A stretch of DNA of 13,497 nt from NCBI GenBank assembly GCA_024682015.1, contig JAIKZT010000287.1, positions 1-13,497 on the forward strand, in the 5' to 3' direction. The notes beneath the pieces were generated by a model that ran no database searches, was not told the origin of the DNA, and saw only the letters and a list, made by a program, of their open reading frames with translations. This DNA is from Clostridia bacterium. Its GTDB lineage: Bacteria > Bacillota > Clostridia > Peptostreptococcales > Anaerovoracaceae. A program made the position numbers and the translations under genes. Below are positions 6,822 to 13,497 of the stretch, piece by piece. Within the stretch, counting starts at the first letter, position 1, and every line of letters starts with the position of its first letter.

Positions 6822-7976
6822 CTATTCGTTCGTCGGGATGGGCAGGATCTTGACCTTGCTGGAATCCTTGGAGATGACGGTGTCCTTGCCGCGGACGTTG
6901 TTGCGCTCGTCGCACAGCTCGATGCCCAGGTTCTCCAGGCCTTCGCAGATGGCCTTTCTCATCGTGATGCCGTTCTCGCCGAGGCCGGCCGTGAACACGA
7001 TGGCGTCGCAGCCGTTCATCTCAGCCATGTAGGCGCCGATGTAGCTCTTGACCCTGTGGGCATAGACCTTCAGCGCGACTTCGGCCTTCTCGTTGCCTTC
7101 GTTCGCCGCGTTCTCCACGTCTCTGAAGTCGGAGGAAACGCCGGACAGGCCGTAAACGCCGGATTCCTTGTTGATGACTTTGTCCATGCCAGCGAAGTCC
7201 TTGCCTTCCTTAGCGGCGATGAAGCCGAGGATGGCCGGGTCAATGTCGCCGCAGCGAGTTCCCATGACGAGGCCTGCGACCGGGGTGAAGCCCATGGACG
7301 TATCGAATACCTTGCCGTTCTTGACCGCGGCCAGGGATGCGCCGTTGCCCAGGTGGCAGGTGATGATCTTCAGTTCTTCGGGCTTCTTGCCGAGCATTTC
7401 GGCGGCGCGCATGGAAACGTATCTGTGGGACGTTCCGTGGAAGCCGTAGCGGCGTACGCCGTACTTCGTGTAATACTCGTAGGGCAGCGCGTAAAGATAG
7501 CTTTCCGCGGGCATGGTCTGATGGAAAGCGGTGTCGAAGACGCCGACCATCGGTGTATTCGGCATGAGCGCTCTGCAGGCCGCGATGCCCTGCAGGTTCG
7601 CCGGGTTGTGCAGCGGCGCCAGGTCGATGCACTCTTCGAGCGCCTTGATGACGTCGTCCGTGATGAGGACGGAACTGGCATATTTCTCGCCCGCGTGGAC
7701 CACGCGATGGCCAACTGCGCCGATCTCTTCCATGGACTTGGCGACGCCGTGCTCGGGATCCACCAGGGCGTTCAGCACGTGGCCGATGGCGTCCTTGTGA
7801 TCCTTCATCGGAGTCTCGAGGACCCACTTATCCATGCCGATCTTCTCGTGCTTGATGACGGAGCCTTCGATGCCGATCCTCTCGACGAGGCCTTTGCACA
7901 GAAGTTCTTCGGTCTCCATCTCCAGGACCTGATACTTCAGGGAAGAGCTGCCGCAGTTGATGACTAATACTTTCAT
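6822..7976 (-). CDS. ackA: Acetate kinase, C-terminally truncated by a TAG codon
   Basis: AckA reversibly converts acetyl phosphate and ADP to acetate and ATP in the cytoplasm, the last step of acetate fermentation. The 384 residues show the ASKHA-fold signatures: NCGSSSLKYQ (N7), HRVVHAGEKY (R91), PLHNPANL (H123), VFDTAFHQTMP (D148), RRYGFHGTSHRYVS (H180), HLGNGASL (N211), GTRCGDIDP (R241) and TAGLGEN. These positions coincide with the active-site numbering known for the Methanosarcina enzyme. The protein ends at PTNE384, where the family reads PTNEELMIA; an in-frame TAG replaces the next Glu codon and removes 15 residues. The ATG start has AAAGGAG 10 bp upstream. It follows the hydrogenase by 101 bp with a hairpin between them. 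No pta is adjacent. Whether the truncated enzyme is active cannot be told; the metal-binding Glu of the family appears to be kept as the last residue. Confidence 0.95.
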   Translation of the reverse strand: MKVLVINCGSSSLKYQVLEMETEELLCKGLVERIGIEGSVIKHEKIGMDKWVLETPMKDHKDAIGHVLNALVDPEHGVAKSMEEIGAVGHRVVHAGEKYASSVLITDDVIKALEECIDLAPLHNPANLQGIAACRALMPNTPMVGVFDTAFHQTMPAESYLYALPYEYYTKYGVRRYGFHGTSHRYVSMRAAEMLGKKPEELKIITCHLGNGASLAAVKNGKVFDTSMGFTPVAGLVMGTRCGDIDPAILGFIAAKEGKDFAGMDKVINKESGVYGLSGVSSDFRDVENAANEGNEKAEVALKVYAHRVKSYIGAYMAEMNGCDAIVFTAGLGENGITMRKAICEGLENLGIELCDERNNVRGKDTVISKDSSKVKILPIPTNE

Positions 7977-8034
7977 TGGTCTTGTTCTCCTTTAACGTAA
8001 AAGTAATAAGATACTGTTTCTAAACAACATAAAG

Positions 8035-8061
8035 CGCAGAGACAGACTCGCTGCCTCTGCG
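8035..8061 (-). terminator. Hairpin between hydrogenase and ackA, probable weak terminator
   Basis: Stem CGCAGAG/CTCTGCG (8035-8041 with 8055-8061), extended after one mismatch by CAG/CTG around loop ACTCG. On the minus strand it is followed by CTTTATGTTGTTT, which is T-rich but not a clean run. It begins 17 bp after the hydrogenase stop codon. It probably ends or attenuates the hydrogenase transcript before ackA, or protects the 3' end. No clear separate ackA promoter was found in the remaining 58 bp. Confidence 0.5.
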
Positions 8062-8077
8062 GTTCATTATAAAACAA

Positions 8078-9829
8078 CTATACCCTGTTTGCAACCCGCG
8101 GCGCAAGCGGCATCTCCCAGGCGTCGTGGTCCGTATGGAGCAGCTGGTGGCTCTTGTGGGACAGCGGCTTCTGGAAGTACTCTTCGTACATCGCGATGAC
8201 GTCCGGGTTCTCGTGGGAGAAGCGCAGCTGACTCTTCACATCGAGTTCGCGCAGGTATTCGCCGCGTTCCTCGGCCATCTCCCTGCCGCCGTGGATGGGC
8301 TGGCCGCCGCCTCCGGAGCAGCCTCCGGGACAGGCCATGATCTCCACGAACTCGTACTCGACTTCGCCTTTGCGGATGGCCTCCACGATCCTTCTCGTGT
8401 TGGCAAGGCCCGAAACGACGGCGCAGCGCAGCTTCTTGCCTGCCACTTCGTACGTCGCTTCCTTCCACCCTTCCATGCCGCGCATCTCGGGGAACGCGTC
8501 GGGATCGGGGTTCTGACCCGTCGCCAGGTATACGGCGCTCCTGAGAGCCGCTTCCATGACGCCGCCGGTCGTGCCGAAGATGACGGCCGCGCCGGTGCCG
8601 GAGCCCAGAGGCGAATCGAACTGGTCTTCCTTCAGCTCCTCGGGCTTGATGTGGTCTGCCCGGATGAGCCTCACCAGTTCCCGCGTCGTGAGCGAGACGT
8701 CCACGTCCGGATCGCCGCAGGCGTCATTCATGCCGGGAATGGCGCACTCGTGCTTCTTCGCGGTGCAGGGCATGACGGAGATGCAGAAGATCCTGCGCGG
8801 GTCAACGCCGATCTTTTCGGCGAAATAACTCTTGGCCACGGCGCCGAACATCTGCTGCGGACTCTTTGCCGTGGACAGCTGGCTCGTCATGTCGGGATAC
8901 TGCGACTTCAGGAAGCGCACCCAGCCCGGGCAGCAGCTCGTGAACATCGGGAACTTGTAGACGCCTTTGCGGGAAAGACGCGTGAGCAGCTCGCTGCCTT
9001 CTTCCATGATGGTAAGGTCAGCGGAGAAATTCGTATCGAACACGTAATCGAAGCCGAGCTTACGGATGGCCGCCACCATGCGGCCGGGGGTCGCCTTCTT
9101 CTTATCGAGATGCCAGTATTCGGCCCAGGCCGTGCGGACGGCCGGAGCGACCTGGATGACCGTGATCTTGTCCGGGTCAGCCAGCGCTTCGAGCACCTTG
9201 GCCGTATCGTCGCGCTCGCGCAGAGCGCCCGTCGGGCAATGCGTGATGCACTGGCCGCAGATCGTGCAGTCGGAATCCTTGATGTTGCGGTTATGCGAAA
9301 CGTCGATGTTCGTGCGGGAACCCGTTCCCTCCACGTCCCAAATGTGCATGTCCTGGATCTTGTCGCAGACCTGCACGCAGCGCATGCACTTGATGCACTT
9401 GGCCATGTCGCGCACGAGCGGGAAGTTCTTGGGCCAGTACGAATCGCGCACCTCGCGCTGGTACGGCAGCGTCAGGATGCCCAGGTCGTTGGCGATGGTC
9501 TGCAGCTCGCAGTTGCCCGAACGCACGCAGGTGGCGCACAGGCAGTCGTGCTGGGACAGGATGAGCTCTACCACGGTCCGGCGGGCTTTGCGCACGCGTG
9601 GGCTGTTCGTATAAACGACCATGCCCTCTTCCACGGGCGTGTTGCACGCGGCTTCGAGCTGTTGCTTGCCTTCGATCTCCACGATGCAGACGCGGCAGGC
9701 GCCGATCTCGTTGATGTCCTTCATGTAGCAGAGCGTGGGGATATGGACACCCACCGTCTCGGCTGCCGCCAGGATGGTCGTGCCCTCCTTCGCTTTTACG
9801 GGCAGATTGTCTATCGTCAGCTTTACCAT
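8078..9829 (-). CDS. [FeFe] hydrogenase catalytic subunit, group A type (HydA-like)
   Basis: This 583-residue cytoplasmic enzyme should catalyse reversible reduction of protons to H2. Domains in order: N-terminal [2Fe-2S] with C34, C45, C48, C62; His-Cys [4Fe-4S] with H94, C98, C101, C107; a two-cluster ferredoxin domain CIKCMRCVQVC (145-155) and CTICGQCITHC (188-198); then the H-cluster domain with TSCCPGW (297-303), MPCTAKKHE (353-361) and EIMACPGGCSGGGGQP (496-511). Cluster ligands C300, C355, C500, C504 and the proton-path residues C299, E277, E280, S319 are present, so it should be active. Length and layout resemble clostridial CpI, without the extra C-terminal [2Fe-2S] domain of bifurcating HydA. 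The ATG overlaps the end of the upstream flavoprotein gene by 7 bp, with GGGAGG before it, so the two are translationally coupled. The pairing resembles the group A2 (glutamate synthase-linked) class; that subgroup is inferred. HydEFG maturases are not in the window. Confidence 0.95.
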   Translation of the reverse strand: MVKLTIDNLPVKAKEGTTILAAAETVGVHIPTLCYMKDINEIGACRVCIVEIEGKQQLEAACNTPVEEGMVVYTNSPRVRKARRTVVELILSQHDCLCATCVRSGNCELQTIANDLGILTLPYQREVRDSYWPKNFPLVRDMAKCIKCMRCVQVCDKIQDMHIWDVEGTGSRTNIDVSHNRNIKDSDCTICGQCITHCPTGALRERDDTAKVLEALADPDKITVIQVAPAVRTAWAEYWHLDKKKATPGRMVAAIRKLGFDYVFDTNFSADLTIMEEGSELLTRLSRKGVYKFPMFTSCCPGWVRFLKSQYPDMTSQLSTAKSPQQMFGAVAKSYFAEKIGVDPRRIFCISVMPCTAKKHECAIPGMNDACGDPDVDVSLTTRELVRLIRADHIKPEELKEDQFDSPLGSGTGAAVIFGTTGGVMEAALRSAVYLATGQNPDPDAFPEMRGMEGWKEATYEVAGKKLRCAVVSGLANTRRIVEAIRKGEVEYEFVEIMACPGGCSGGGGQPIHGGREMAEERGEYLRELDVKSQLRFSHENPDVIAMYEEYFQKPLSHKSHQLLHTDHDAWEMPLAPRVANRV

Positions 9830-11655
9830 TCTCTCGTCCTCCCGCCTTTAAAGATACCGTAGCCGTAGTGGTCGCAACGCAGACATCTGGACGTCTCCTG
9901 CAGCATCTCCTCTTCCGTCATGCCGTCTTCGATGCAGCTGAAATCGCACTTTCTCTCCTGAGGATCGCGCTCGTGCATCTCCACGCGCCCGCAGGGAACC
10001 GCGTCGCGCATGGCTGGCTGCGGGATCTCCACGTCGTGGGAGATCGTGTGCTTGAACCCCAGATACTCGTCGATGTTGGCGGCAGCCACCTTGCCGGCCG
10101 CGATGGCGCGGATGACGGTGGCCGGTCCCGTAACGCAGTCTCCGCCGGCGAACAGGCCTTCGGAGACGCCTACGCCGCCGAGCTCCATGGCTTCGAAATT
10201 GCCGCGCTTGACGGGCACGCCTGCCTTCTCGAACTCGTGGGATTCGATGCCCTGGCCGATGGATACGATGATGAGGTCCGCGGGGATGCGCTCTTCTTCC
10301 AGTTTGGAATCCATGGGCGCGGGCCGTCCGCTCTTCACCTTCGAGATGATCTGCGGCTTGACCCACAGAGCGACGGCCTTGCCTTCGGCGTCCGCTTCGA
10401 TGCGGACCGGAGCCTTCAGCGTCTCCATGACCACGCCTTCGGCGATGGCGCCTTCGACCTCTTCGGCGAGAGCCGTCATGTCCTCCTGACGCCTGCGGTA
10501 CACGCAGGTGACCTTCTGCGCGCCGAGTCGCACGGAACTTCTGACCACGTCCATCGCCACGTTGCCGCCGCCGATGACGACGATGTTCTTGCCCTTGAAG
10601 TCGGGATAGTTGTCGTCGCCGATCGCGCGGAGCATCTCCACGGCAGAGATGACGTTCTTGCTGTCCTCGCCTTCGATGCCGATCTTCTTGTCGATGTGGG
10701 CGCCGATGGCGATGTAGATCGCATCGTATGACATGTGCAGCTGCGAAATGGGGATGTCCTTTCCGATGCTGACGTTCGTCTTGACGTGGATGCCGGTGGA
10801 CAGGATGTGGCGGATCTCGTCGTCCAGCCTCTCCCGGGGCAGCCGGTAGCTGGGGATGCCGTACCTCAGCATGCCGCCGAGTTTGTCGCGCTGCTCGTAC
10901 ACAGTCACGTCGTGGCCCATGATGGCCAGATAATACGCCGCGGACAGGCCGCCCGGGCCGCCGCCGATGACGGCGACTTTGCGCCCCGTGGGCTCCGCCA
11001 GCTTCGGCGTGTAATCGTTGGAAATGTGATCCACCGCGAAGCGTTTGATGCCGCGGATGTTGACGGAGTCGTCGAGCATGTTGCGGCGGCAGCGGTTTTC
11101 GCAGGGGTGTTCGCAGATGAACGCGCAGGTCGTAACGAACGGATTGTCCTGGCGGATGAGCCGCACAGCGTCGTCGTAGCGACCTTCATGCACGAGCGCC
11201 ACGTAGCCGGGAATGTCCACGTGCGCCGGGCACTGATAAACGCAGGGCACGGGCTGATTGAGCGTAGCCGTGCAGCGGTTGTGCTGAATGTGCTCGATGT
11301 AGTCGTCGCGGAAACCCTTCACGCCTTTGAGCACCATGTCTGCGGCTTCGTAGCCGATGGCGCAGTCAGCGGTGTCGTAGATGGTCTGAGCCGTATCCTC
11401 GATGAGCTGCAGCGTATCCATGTCCGCCCTGCCGGACAGCACGTCGTCCAGGAGATTGCCGAGCTGAGCCAGCCCGATCCGGCACGGCGTACACTTGCCG
11501 CAGGTCTGCGCGTGGCACAATTTCAGGAATGAAGCAGCCATGTCCACGGGACACAGTCCGGGAGGGCTTGCGATAATGCGCCGTTCCAGATCCTTGTACA
11601 GCATTTCCACTGTCGTCTGGGCCTGGCTGGGCGTAATAATACTCAGTCTGCTCAA
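9823..11655 (-). CDS. NuoF-C/GltD-like FAD- and NAD(P)-binding oxidoreductase, hydrogenase partner
   Basis: A 610-residue fusion. Residues 1-128 match the C-terminal [4Fe-4S] domain of NuoF/HydB (CGKCTPCRIG with C52, C55, C58, then C98) but the FMN/NADH-binding part of NuoF is absent. Residues 130-190 form the GltD-type iron-sulfur domain (C138, C142, C177, C181, C185, C189). An FAD-binding GGGPGGLSAA (231-240), an NAD(P)-binding GGGNVAMDV (362-370) with the following CVYRR, and a second FAD motif GLFAGGDCVTGPATVIRAI (500-518) follow. The tail has C570, C574 and CLRC (591-594), probably another cluster, before YGIFKGGRT. It resembles the small subunit of glutamate synthase and related electron-transfer flavoproteins such as NfnB. 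Overlap with the hydrogenase gene indicates it passes electrons between NAD(P)H and HydA. The nucleotide preference (NADPH is usual for GltD) is not proven. TTG start chosen for its AGGAGG 8 bp upstream. Confidence 0.92.
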   Translation of the reverse strand: MSRLSIITPSQAQTTVEMLYKDLERRIIASPPGLCPVDMAASFLKLCHAQTCGKCTPCRIGLAQLGNLLDDVLSGRADMDTLQLIEDTAQTIYDTADCAIGYEAADMVLKGVKGFRDDYIEHIQHNRCTATLNQPVPCVYQCPAHVDIPGYVALVHEGRYDDAVRLIRQDNPFVTTCAFICEHPCENRCRRNMLDDSVNIRGIKRFAVDHISNDYTPKLAEPTGRKVAVIGGGPGGLSAAYYLAIMGHDVTVYEQRDKLGGMLRYGIPSYRLPRERLDDEIRHILSTGIHVKTNVSIGKDIPISQLHMSYDAIYIAIGAHIDKKIGIEGEDSKNVISAVEMLRAIGDDNYPDFKGKNIVVIGGGNVAMDVVRSSVRLGAQKVTCVYRRRQEDMTALAEEVEGAIAEGVVMETLKAPVRIEADAEGKAVALWVKPQIISKVKSGRPAPMDSKLEEERIPADLIIVSIGQGIESHEFEKAGVPVKRGNFEAMELGGVGVSEGLFAGGDCVTGPATVIRAIAAGKVAAANIDEYLGFKHTISHDVEIPQPAMRDAVPCGRVEMHERDPQERKCDFSCIEDGMTEEEMLQETSRCLRCDHYGYGIFKGGRTREW

Positions 11656-11663
11656 TTCGGGTT

Positions 11664-11669
11664 CCTCCT
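11664..11669 (-). promoter_or_regulatory. Ribosome binding site fixing the TTG start of the flavoprotein
   Basis: A full AGGAGG on the minus strand lies 8 bp before the TTG at 11653-11655. No in-frame ATG nearby has a comparable site, so TTG is preferred. No promoter with both good hexamers was found between this site and the repeat array. Confidence 0.75.
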
Positions 11670-11732
11670 GTTATGTTTATGAATAAAAGGTATTTGTAAT
11701 CGCTTGTATGGAAGGTCGGTCCTTAGACCCGT

Positions 11733-12144
11733 CCTTAACGCTGCCCGAGACTTTTGAAGGGGAACGCAGCGTTCGTTTGTATTTGAAACTGGCCTTCGGG
11801 GTCCTGTCGGCAGCCATCCTCATGTCTTGCGATGCTCGCTGCTCCGCAGACTGCGCTTCTCGACACGAGCCTCTCTGCCGCCACCCCTGCGGCCTGTTCC
11901 CATTGCTCTCAGAGCCCGTCTTCGACGCTCCCTGAGCCTGTCGAAGGGAGCGCATCGATCGTTTGTATTAAAATGGGCCTTCGGGGTCCTGTCGGCAGCC
12001 ATCCTCATGTCTTGCGATGCTCGCTGCTCCGCAGACTGCGCTTCTCGACACGAGCCTCTCTGCCGCCACCCCTGCGGCCTTTCCCATTGCTTTCAGAGCC
12101 CGTCCTCGACGCTCCCCGAGCCTGTCGAAGGGAGACGCAGCGCT
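11733..12144. repeat. 185-bp direct repeat array (two near-full copies plus a partial) with LSKG-type palindromes
   Basis: Copy 1 (11791-11975) and copy 2 (from 11976) begin GGCCTTCGGGGTCCTGTCGG and are identical for the first 105 bases, then differ by one 1-base indel and a few substitutions. A diverged tail of a further copy precedes them (11733-11790). Each copy ends in a hairpin containing (C/T)GAGCCTGTCGAAGGGAG; in copy 1 the stem is CGCTCCCT/AGGGAGCG (11926-11933 with 11945-11952), and in the partial copy AACGCTGC/GCAGCGTT (11737-11744 with 11766-11773). The core GAGCCTGTCGAAGG is a repeat seen in many unrelated bacterial genomes, where it yields spurious peptides such as SLSKG and PEPVEG, also found here. 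This and the next element fill the gap between tmcAL and the flavoprotein gene; the rest (11656-11732, 12187-12254) is AT-rich with nothing recognisable. Confidence 0.9.
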
Positions 12145-12186
12145 GGCAAAGAGGGACAAGGAACCGTCCCCATGTCCCATTTTGCC
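12145..12186. repeat. REP-like palindrome abutting the 185-bp repeats
   Basis: GGCAAAGAGGGACA (12145-12158) and TGTCCCATTTTGCC (12173-12186) are inverted repeats matching at 12 of 14 positions, around a 14-base centre AGGAACCGTCCCCA. On the minus strand the core reads GGGGACGGTTCCTTGTCCC, a form I recall as a recurrent intergenic palindrome in Clostridia, sometimes linked to REP-associated Y1 transposases. No such transposase is in this window. It starts at the very base where copy 2 of the 185-bp repeat diverges from the others, suggesting one element inserted into or replaced the end of the other. Confidence 0.7.
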
Positions 12187-12254
12187 CATACATGTTAATT
12201 ATATAACGATATTGATTTTCGGCATAGAAGGAAATTTATGTTTGTTGTAAAAAA

Positions 12255-13478
12255 CTATGAATTCCGCAACATCTTCGGTATATTCACCAAATCCGAAGAA
12301 TTATACGGCGACTTTCCGCACAGCGTTCCGTACACCTCGGACGCCCGCATGTCGAGCTGCAGGCCGGAAGGAGCACCGCTTTCTCCCCAGTCCGCTTTTC
12401 CCGGGTTCACGACGATGGCCGCAGCGCCCTTCTCTCTCGCCTCGGCGATGAGGCCCGCTCCGGTCTCGTTGAACGCCAGCACGCGCACGTAGGAAGGCTG
12501 GCGCGACAGTTTGTCCAGACAGTCCTTCTCCATGCCCAGCAGCACCTGCAGCAGCGCTCGGCGCACGCGTCCCGCGGGATAGCGGCGGCTTCGCACGCGT
12601 TCCACCAGGTCGTCATAATCCGCCGCCTTTCGCACTTCTCTTCGGATGACGTTCTCCAGCCCCTCGGATACGGCGGGCGCCGAAGCGATGCGCTCGGCAG
12701 GCGTCTGCGGTATGACGTACCGCAGCAGGTCCAGCATCCGGGCCTGCATCAAAGCCAGGCTCTGCCTGCCCTGCAGCGCCGCCAGCGTAAAAGACGGCAC
12801 GTAAGGCGCTGCCGCCTCCACGGGCTCACCCGCTTCCAATATGGCGCGGATCCGCCGGCCGCTCGCAAAACGGTCATCCGGCTCTTCCTCGCGATGACCC
12901 GCCCCTTCCCGCCGGACGGCAAAGGGCTTCATGGAAAAACCGGCCGTTTTCAGCTGTTTCACGTACTCGAGGGCCAGGATATCGTTCGAGCCGGGAAAAC
13001 CCTCCAGAGAGTCCGTTTGAGGCCTTACAGCAGCATTCAGCGCGCGGGCATAAGCCGTGCCGAAAGACCTGCCGGCCTCCATTTCCGTCCGCAGCGCCTC
13101 CCGCAGCGCGCCGTCCTCCCGCAGCGAAACATCGGCCGCCTTTTCCAGCAGCGGCAGATCGCCGGTTTCGGATCCGAAGGCCACATGGGAGACCACGCCC
13201 AGAAGGCCCAGCGTCCGGACGCCGCCGAAAGCGAATTCCCGCGCGCCGTTCACCGCGCAGCAGGCGGGCAGCTCGATGACGAGGTCCGCCCCGCCCATCA
13301 CCGCCAGCCTGGCCCTGGTAAACTTATCGAGGATGGCCGGTTCACCCCGCTGGGTAAACTGACCGCTCATCACGCAAACAACGGCCCGGGGAGCGAACTC
13401 CCGGCGGACCGTGTCGATCAGATATTGGTGGCCGTTATGAAACGGGTCGAATTCTGTGATGATGCCGCAGACAGCCAC
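12255..13478 (-). CDS. tmcAL: tRNA(Met) cytidine acetate ligase TmcAL (YlbM family)
   Basis: A 407-residue cytoplasmic nucleotidyltransferase-fold protein. TmcAL activates acetate with ATP and acetylates the wobble C34 of elongator tRNA-Met to N4-acetylcytidine, which helps AUG decoding. Visible family motifs: GIITEFDPFHNGH (5-17, with the HNGH nucleotide-binding motif), MSGQFTQRGEPAILDKFTRA (37-56), GADLVIELP (63-71), GSNDILALEYVKQL (163-176), and the C-terminal segment RYPAGRVRRALLQVLLG. At 205-211 the protein reads ASGRRIR where many relatives have SATAIR, a modest divergence. The GTG start is bounded by an in-frame TAG at 13494-13496, with GACGAGG upstream as a weak ribosome binding site. 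Length is normal. In Bacillus the ylbM-ylbN-rpmF order is conserved; here rpmF lies 5.8 kb downstream. Stop codon TAG, followed by T6 but without a clear stem. Confidence 0.95.
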   Translation of the reverse strand: MAVCGIITEFDPFHNGHQYLIDTVRREFAPRAVVCVMSGQFTQRGEPAILDKFTRARLAVMGGADLVIELPACCAVNGAREFAFGGVRTLGLLGVVSHVAFGSETGDLPLLEKAADVSLREDGALREALRTEMEAGRSFGTAYARALNAAVRPQTDSLEGFPGSNDILALEYVKQLKTAGFSMKPFAVRREGAGHREEEPDDRFASGRRIRAILEAGEPVEAAAPYVPSFTLAALQGRQSLALMQARMLDLLRYVIPQTPAERIASAPAVSEGLENVIRREVRKAADYDDLVERVRSRRYPAGRVRRALLQVLLGMEKDCLDKLSRQPSYVRVLAFNETGAGLIAEAREKGAAAIVVNPGKADWGESGAPSGLQLDMRASEVYGTLCGKSPYNSSDLVNIPKMLRNS

Positions 13479-13497
13479 GGACAGACCTCGTCCCTAC

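Noticed and set aside
6822..6824. TAG reassigned to an amino acid genome-wide
   Set aside because: rpmF, tmcAL and the hydrogenase all end at TAG at the family's expected length, and the hydrogenase TAG is followed by a hairpin rather than homologous sequence.
7976..8034. Separate ackA promoter (TTGTTT with TACTTT, 16 bp apart)
   Set aside because: Both hexamers are weak, and the match is no better than expected in AT-rich spacer DNA.
8126..9862. Plus-strand reading frame of 578 codons, also 7056-7967, 9868-10731 and 10735-11532
   Set aside because: Fully antisense to the hydrogenase, ackA and flavoprotein genes, whose motifs are unmistakable on the minus strand.
11733..12144. CRISPR-like array
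   Set aside because: The units are 185 bp with only two near-full copies and no short repeats alternating with unique spacers. No cas genes are present.
11827..12206. Plus-strand frames of about 123 codons with SLSKG and PEPVEG peptides
   Set aside because: The peptides are the known translation artefacts of the GAGCCTGTCGAAGG repeat. The frames span repeat copies and have no start signals.

Overview
The window looks like chromosomal DNA of an anaerobic, fermentative Clostridia-type Firmicute, probably from a gut or similar host-associated niche. Evidence: a [FeFe] hydrogenase with all three H-cluster motifs, acetate kinase, TmcAL (a Firmicutes tRNA-modifying enzyme), ribosomal protein L32, AGGAGG-type ribosome binding sites, and a very large secreted fibro-slime/Cna-B-type surface protein. 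Base composition is fairly GC-rich. I cannot name a genus from the sequence alone.

All protein genes I can support lie on the minus strand. In transcription order, right to left, they are: tmcAL (13478-12255, GTG start); about 600 bp of repeats without a gene; a NuoF-C/GltD-like flavoprotein (11655-9823, TTG start) overlapping by 7 bp an [FeFe] hydrogenase (9829-8078); a hairpin; ackA (7976-6822); a region of about 400 bp holding a long imperfect palindrome and the rpmF promoter; rpmF (6414-6235); two minus-oriented terminator hairpins; and a giant surface protein gene (TTG start at 5933) that runs off the left edge still open. Long plus-strand reading frames are antisense shadows of these genes.

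The metabolic core is coherent. The flavoprotein/hydrogenase pair should exchange electrons between NAD(P)H and protons, making or using H2. AckA makes ATP and acetate. TmcAL uses acetate and ATP to acetylate the wobble cytidine of elongator tRNA-Met. tmcAL, ackA and rpmF are often close neighbours in Firmicutes; here the hydrogenase pair lies between tmcAL and ackA, the usual yceD (DUF177) gene is not seen before rpmF, and no pta is present.

The points most worth a second look: a TAG codon in ackA that removes the last 15 residues directly after the conserved PTNE motif, while the lost tail is intact downstream in frame; a palindrome of about 244 bp between ackA and rpmF; a 185-bp direct repeat array carrying the widespread GAGCCTGTCGAAGG motif, abutting a second REP-like palindrome; and the architecture of the surface protein, where a BIG2 domain appears to be inserted into a pilin-like domain.
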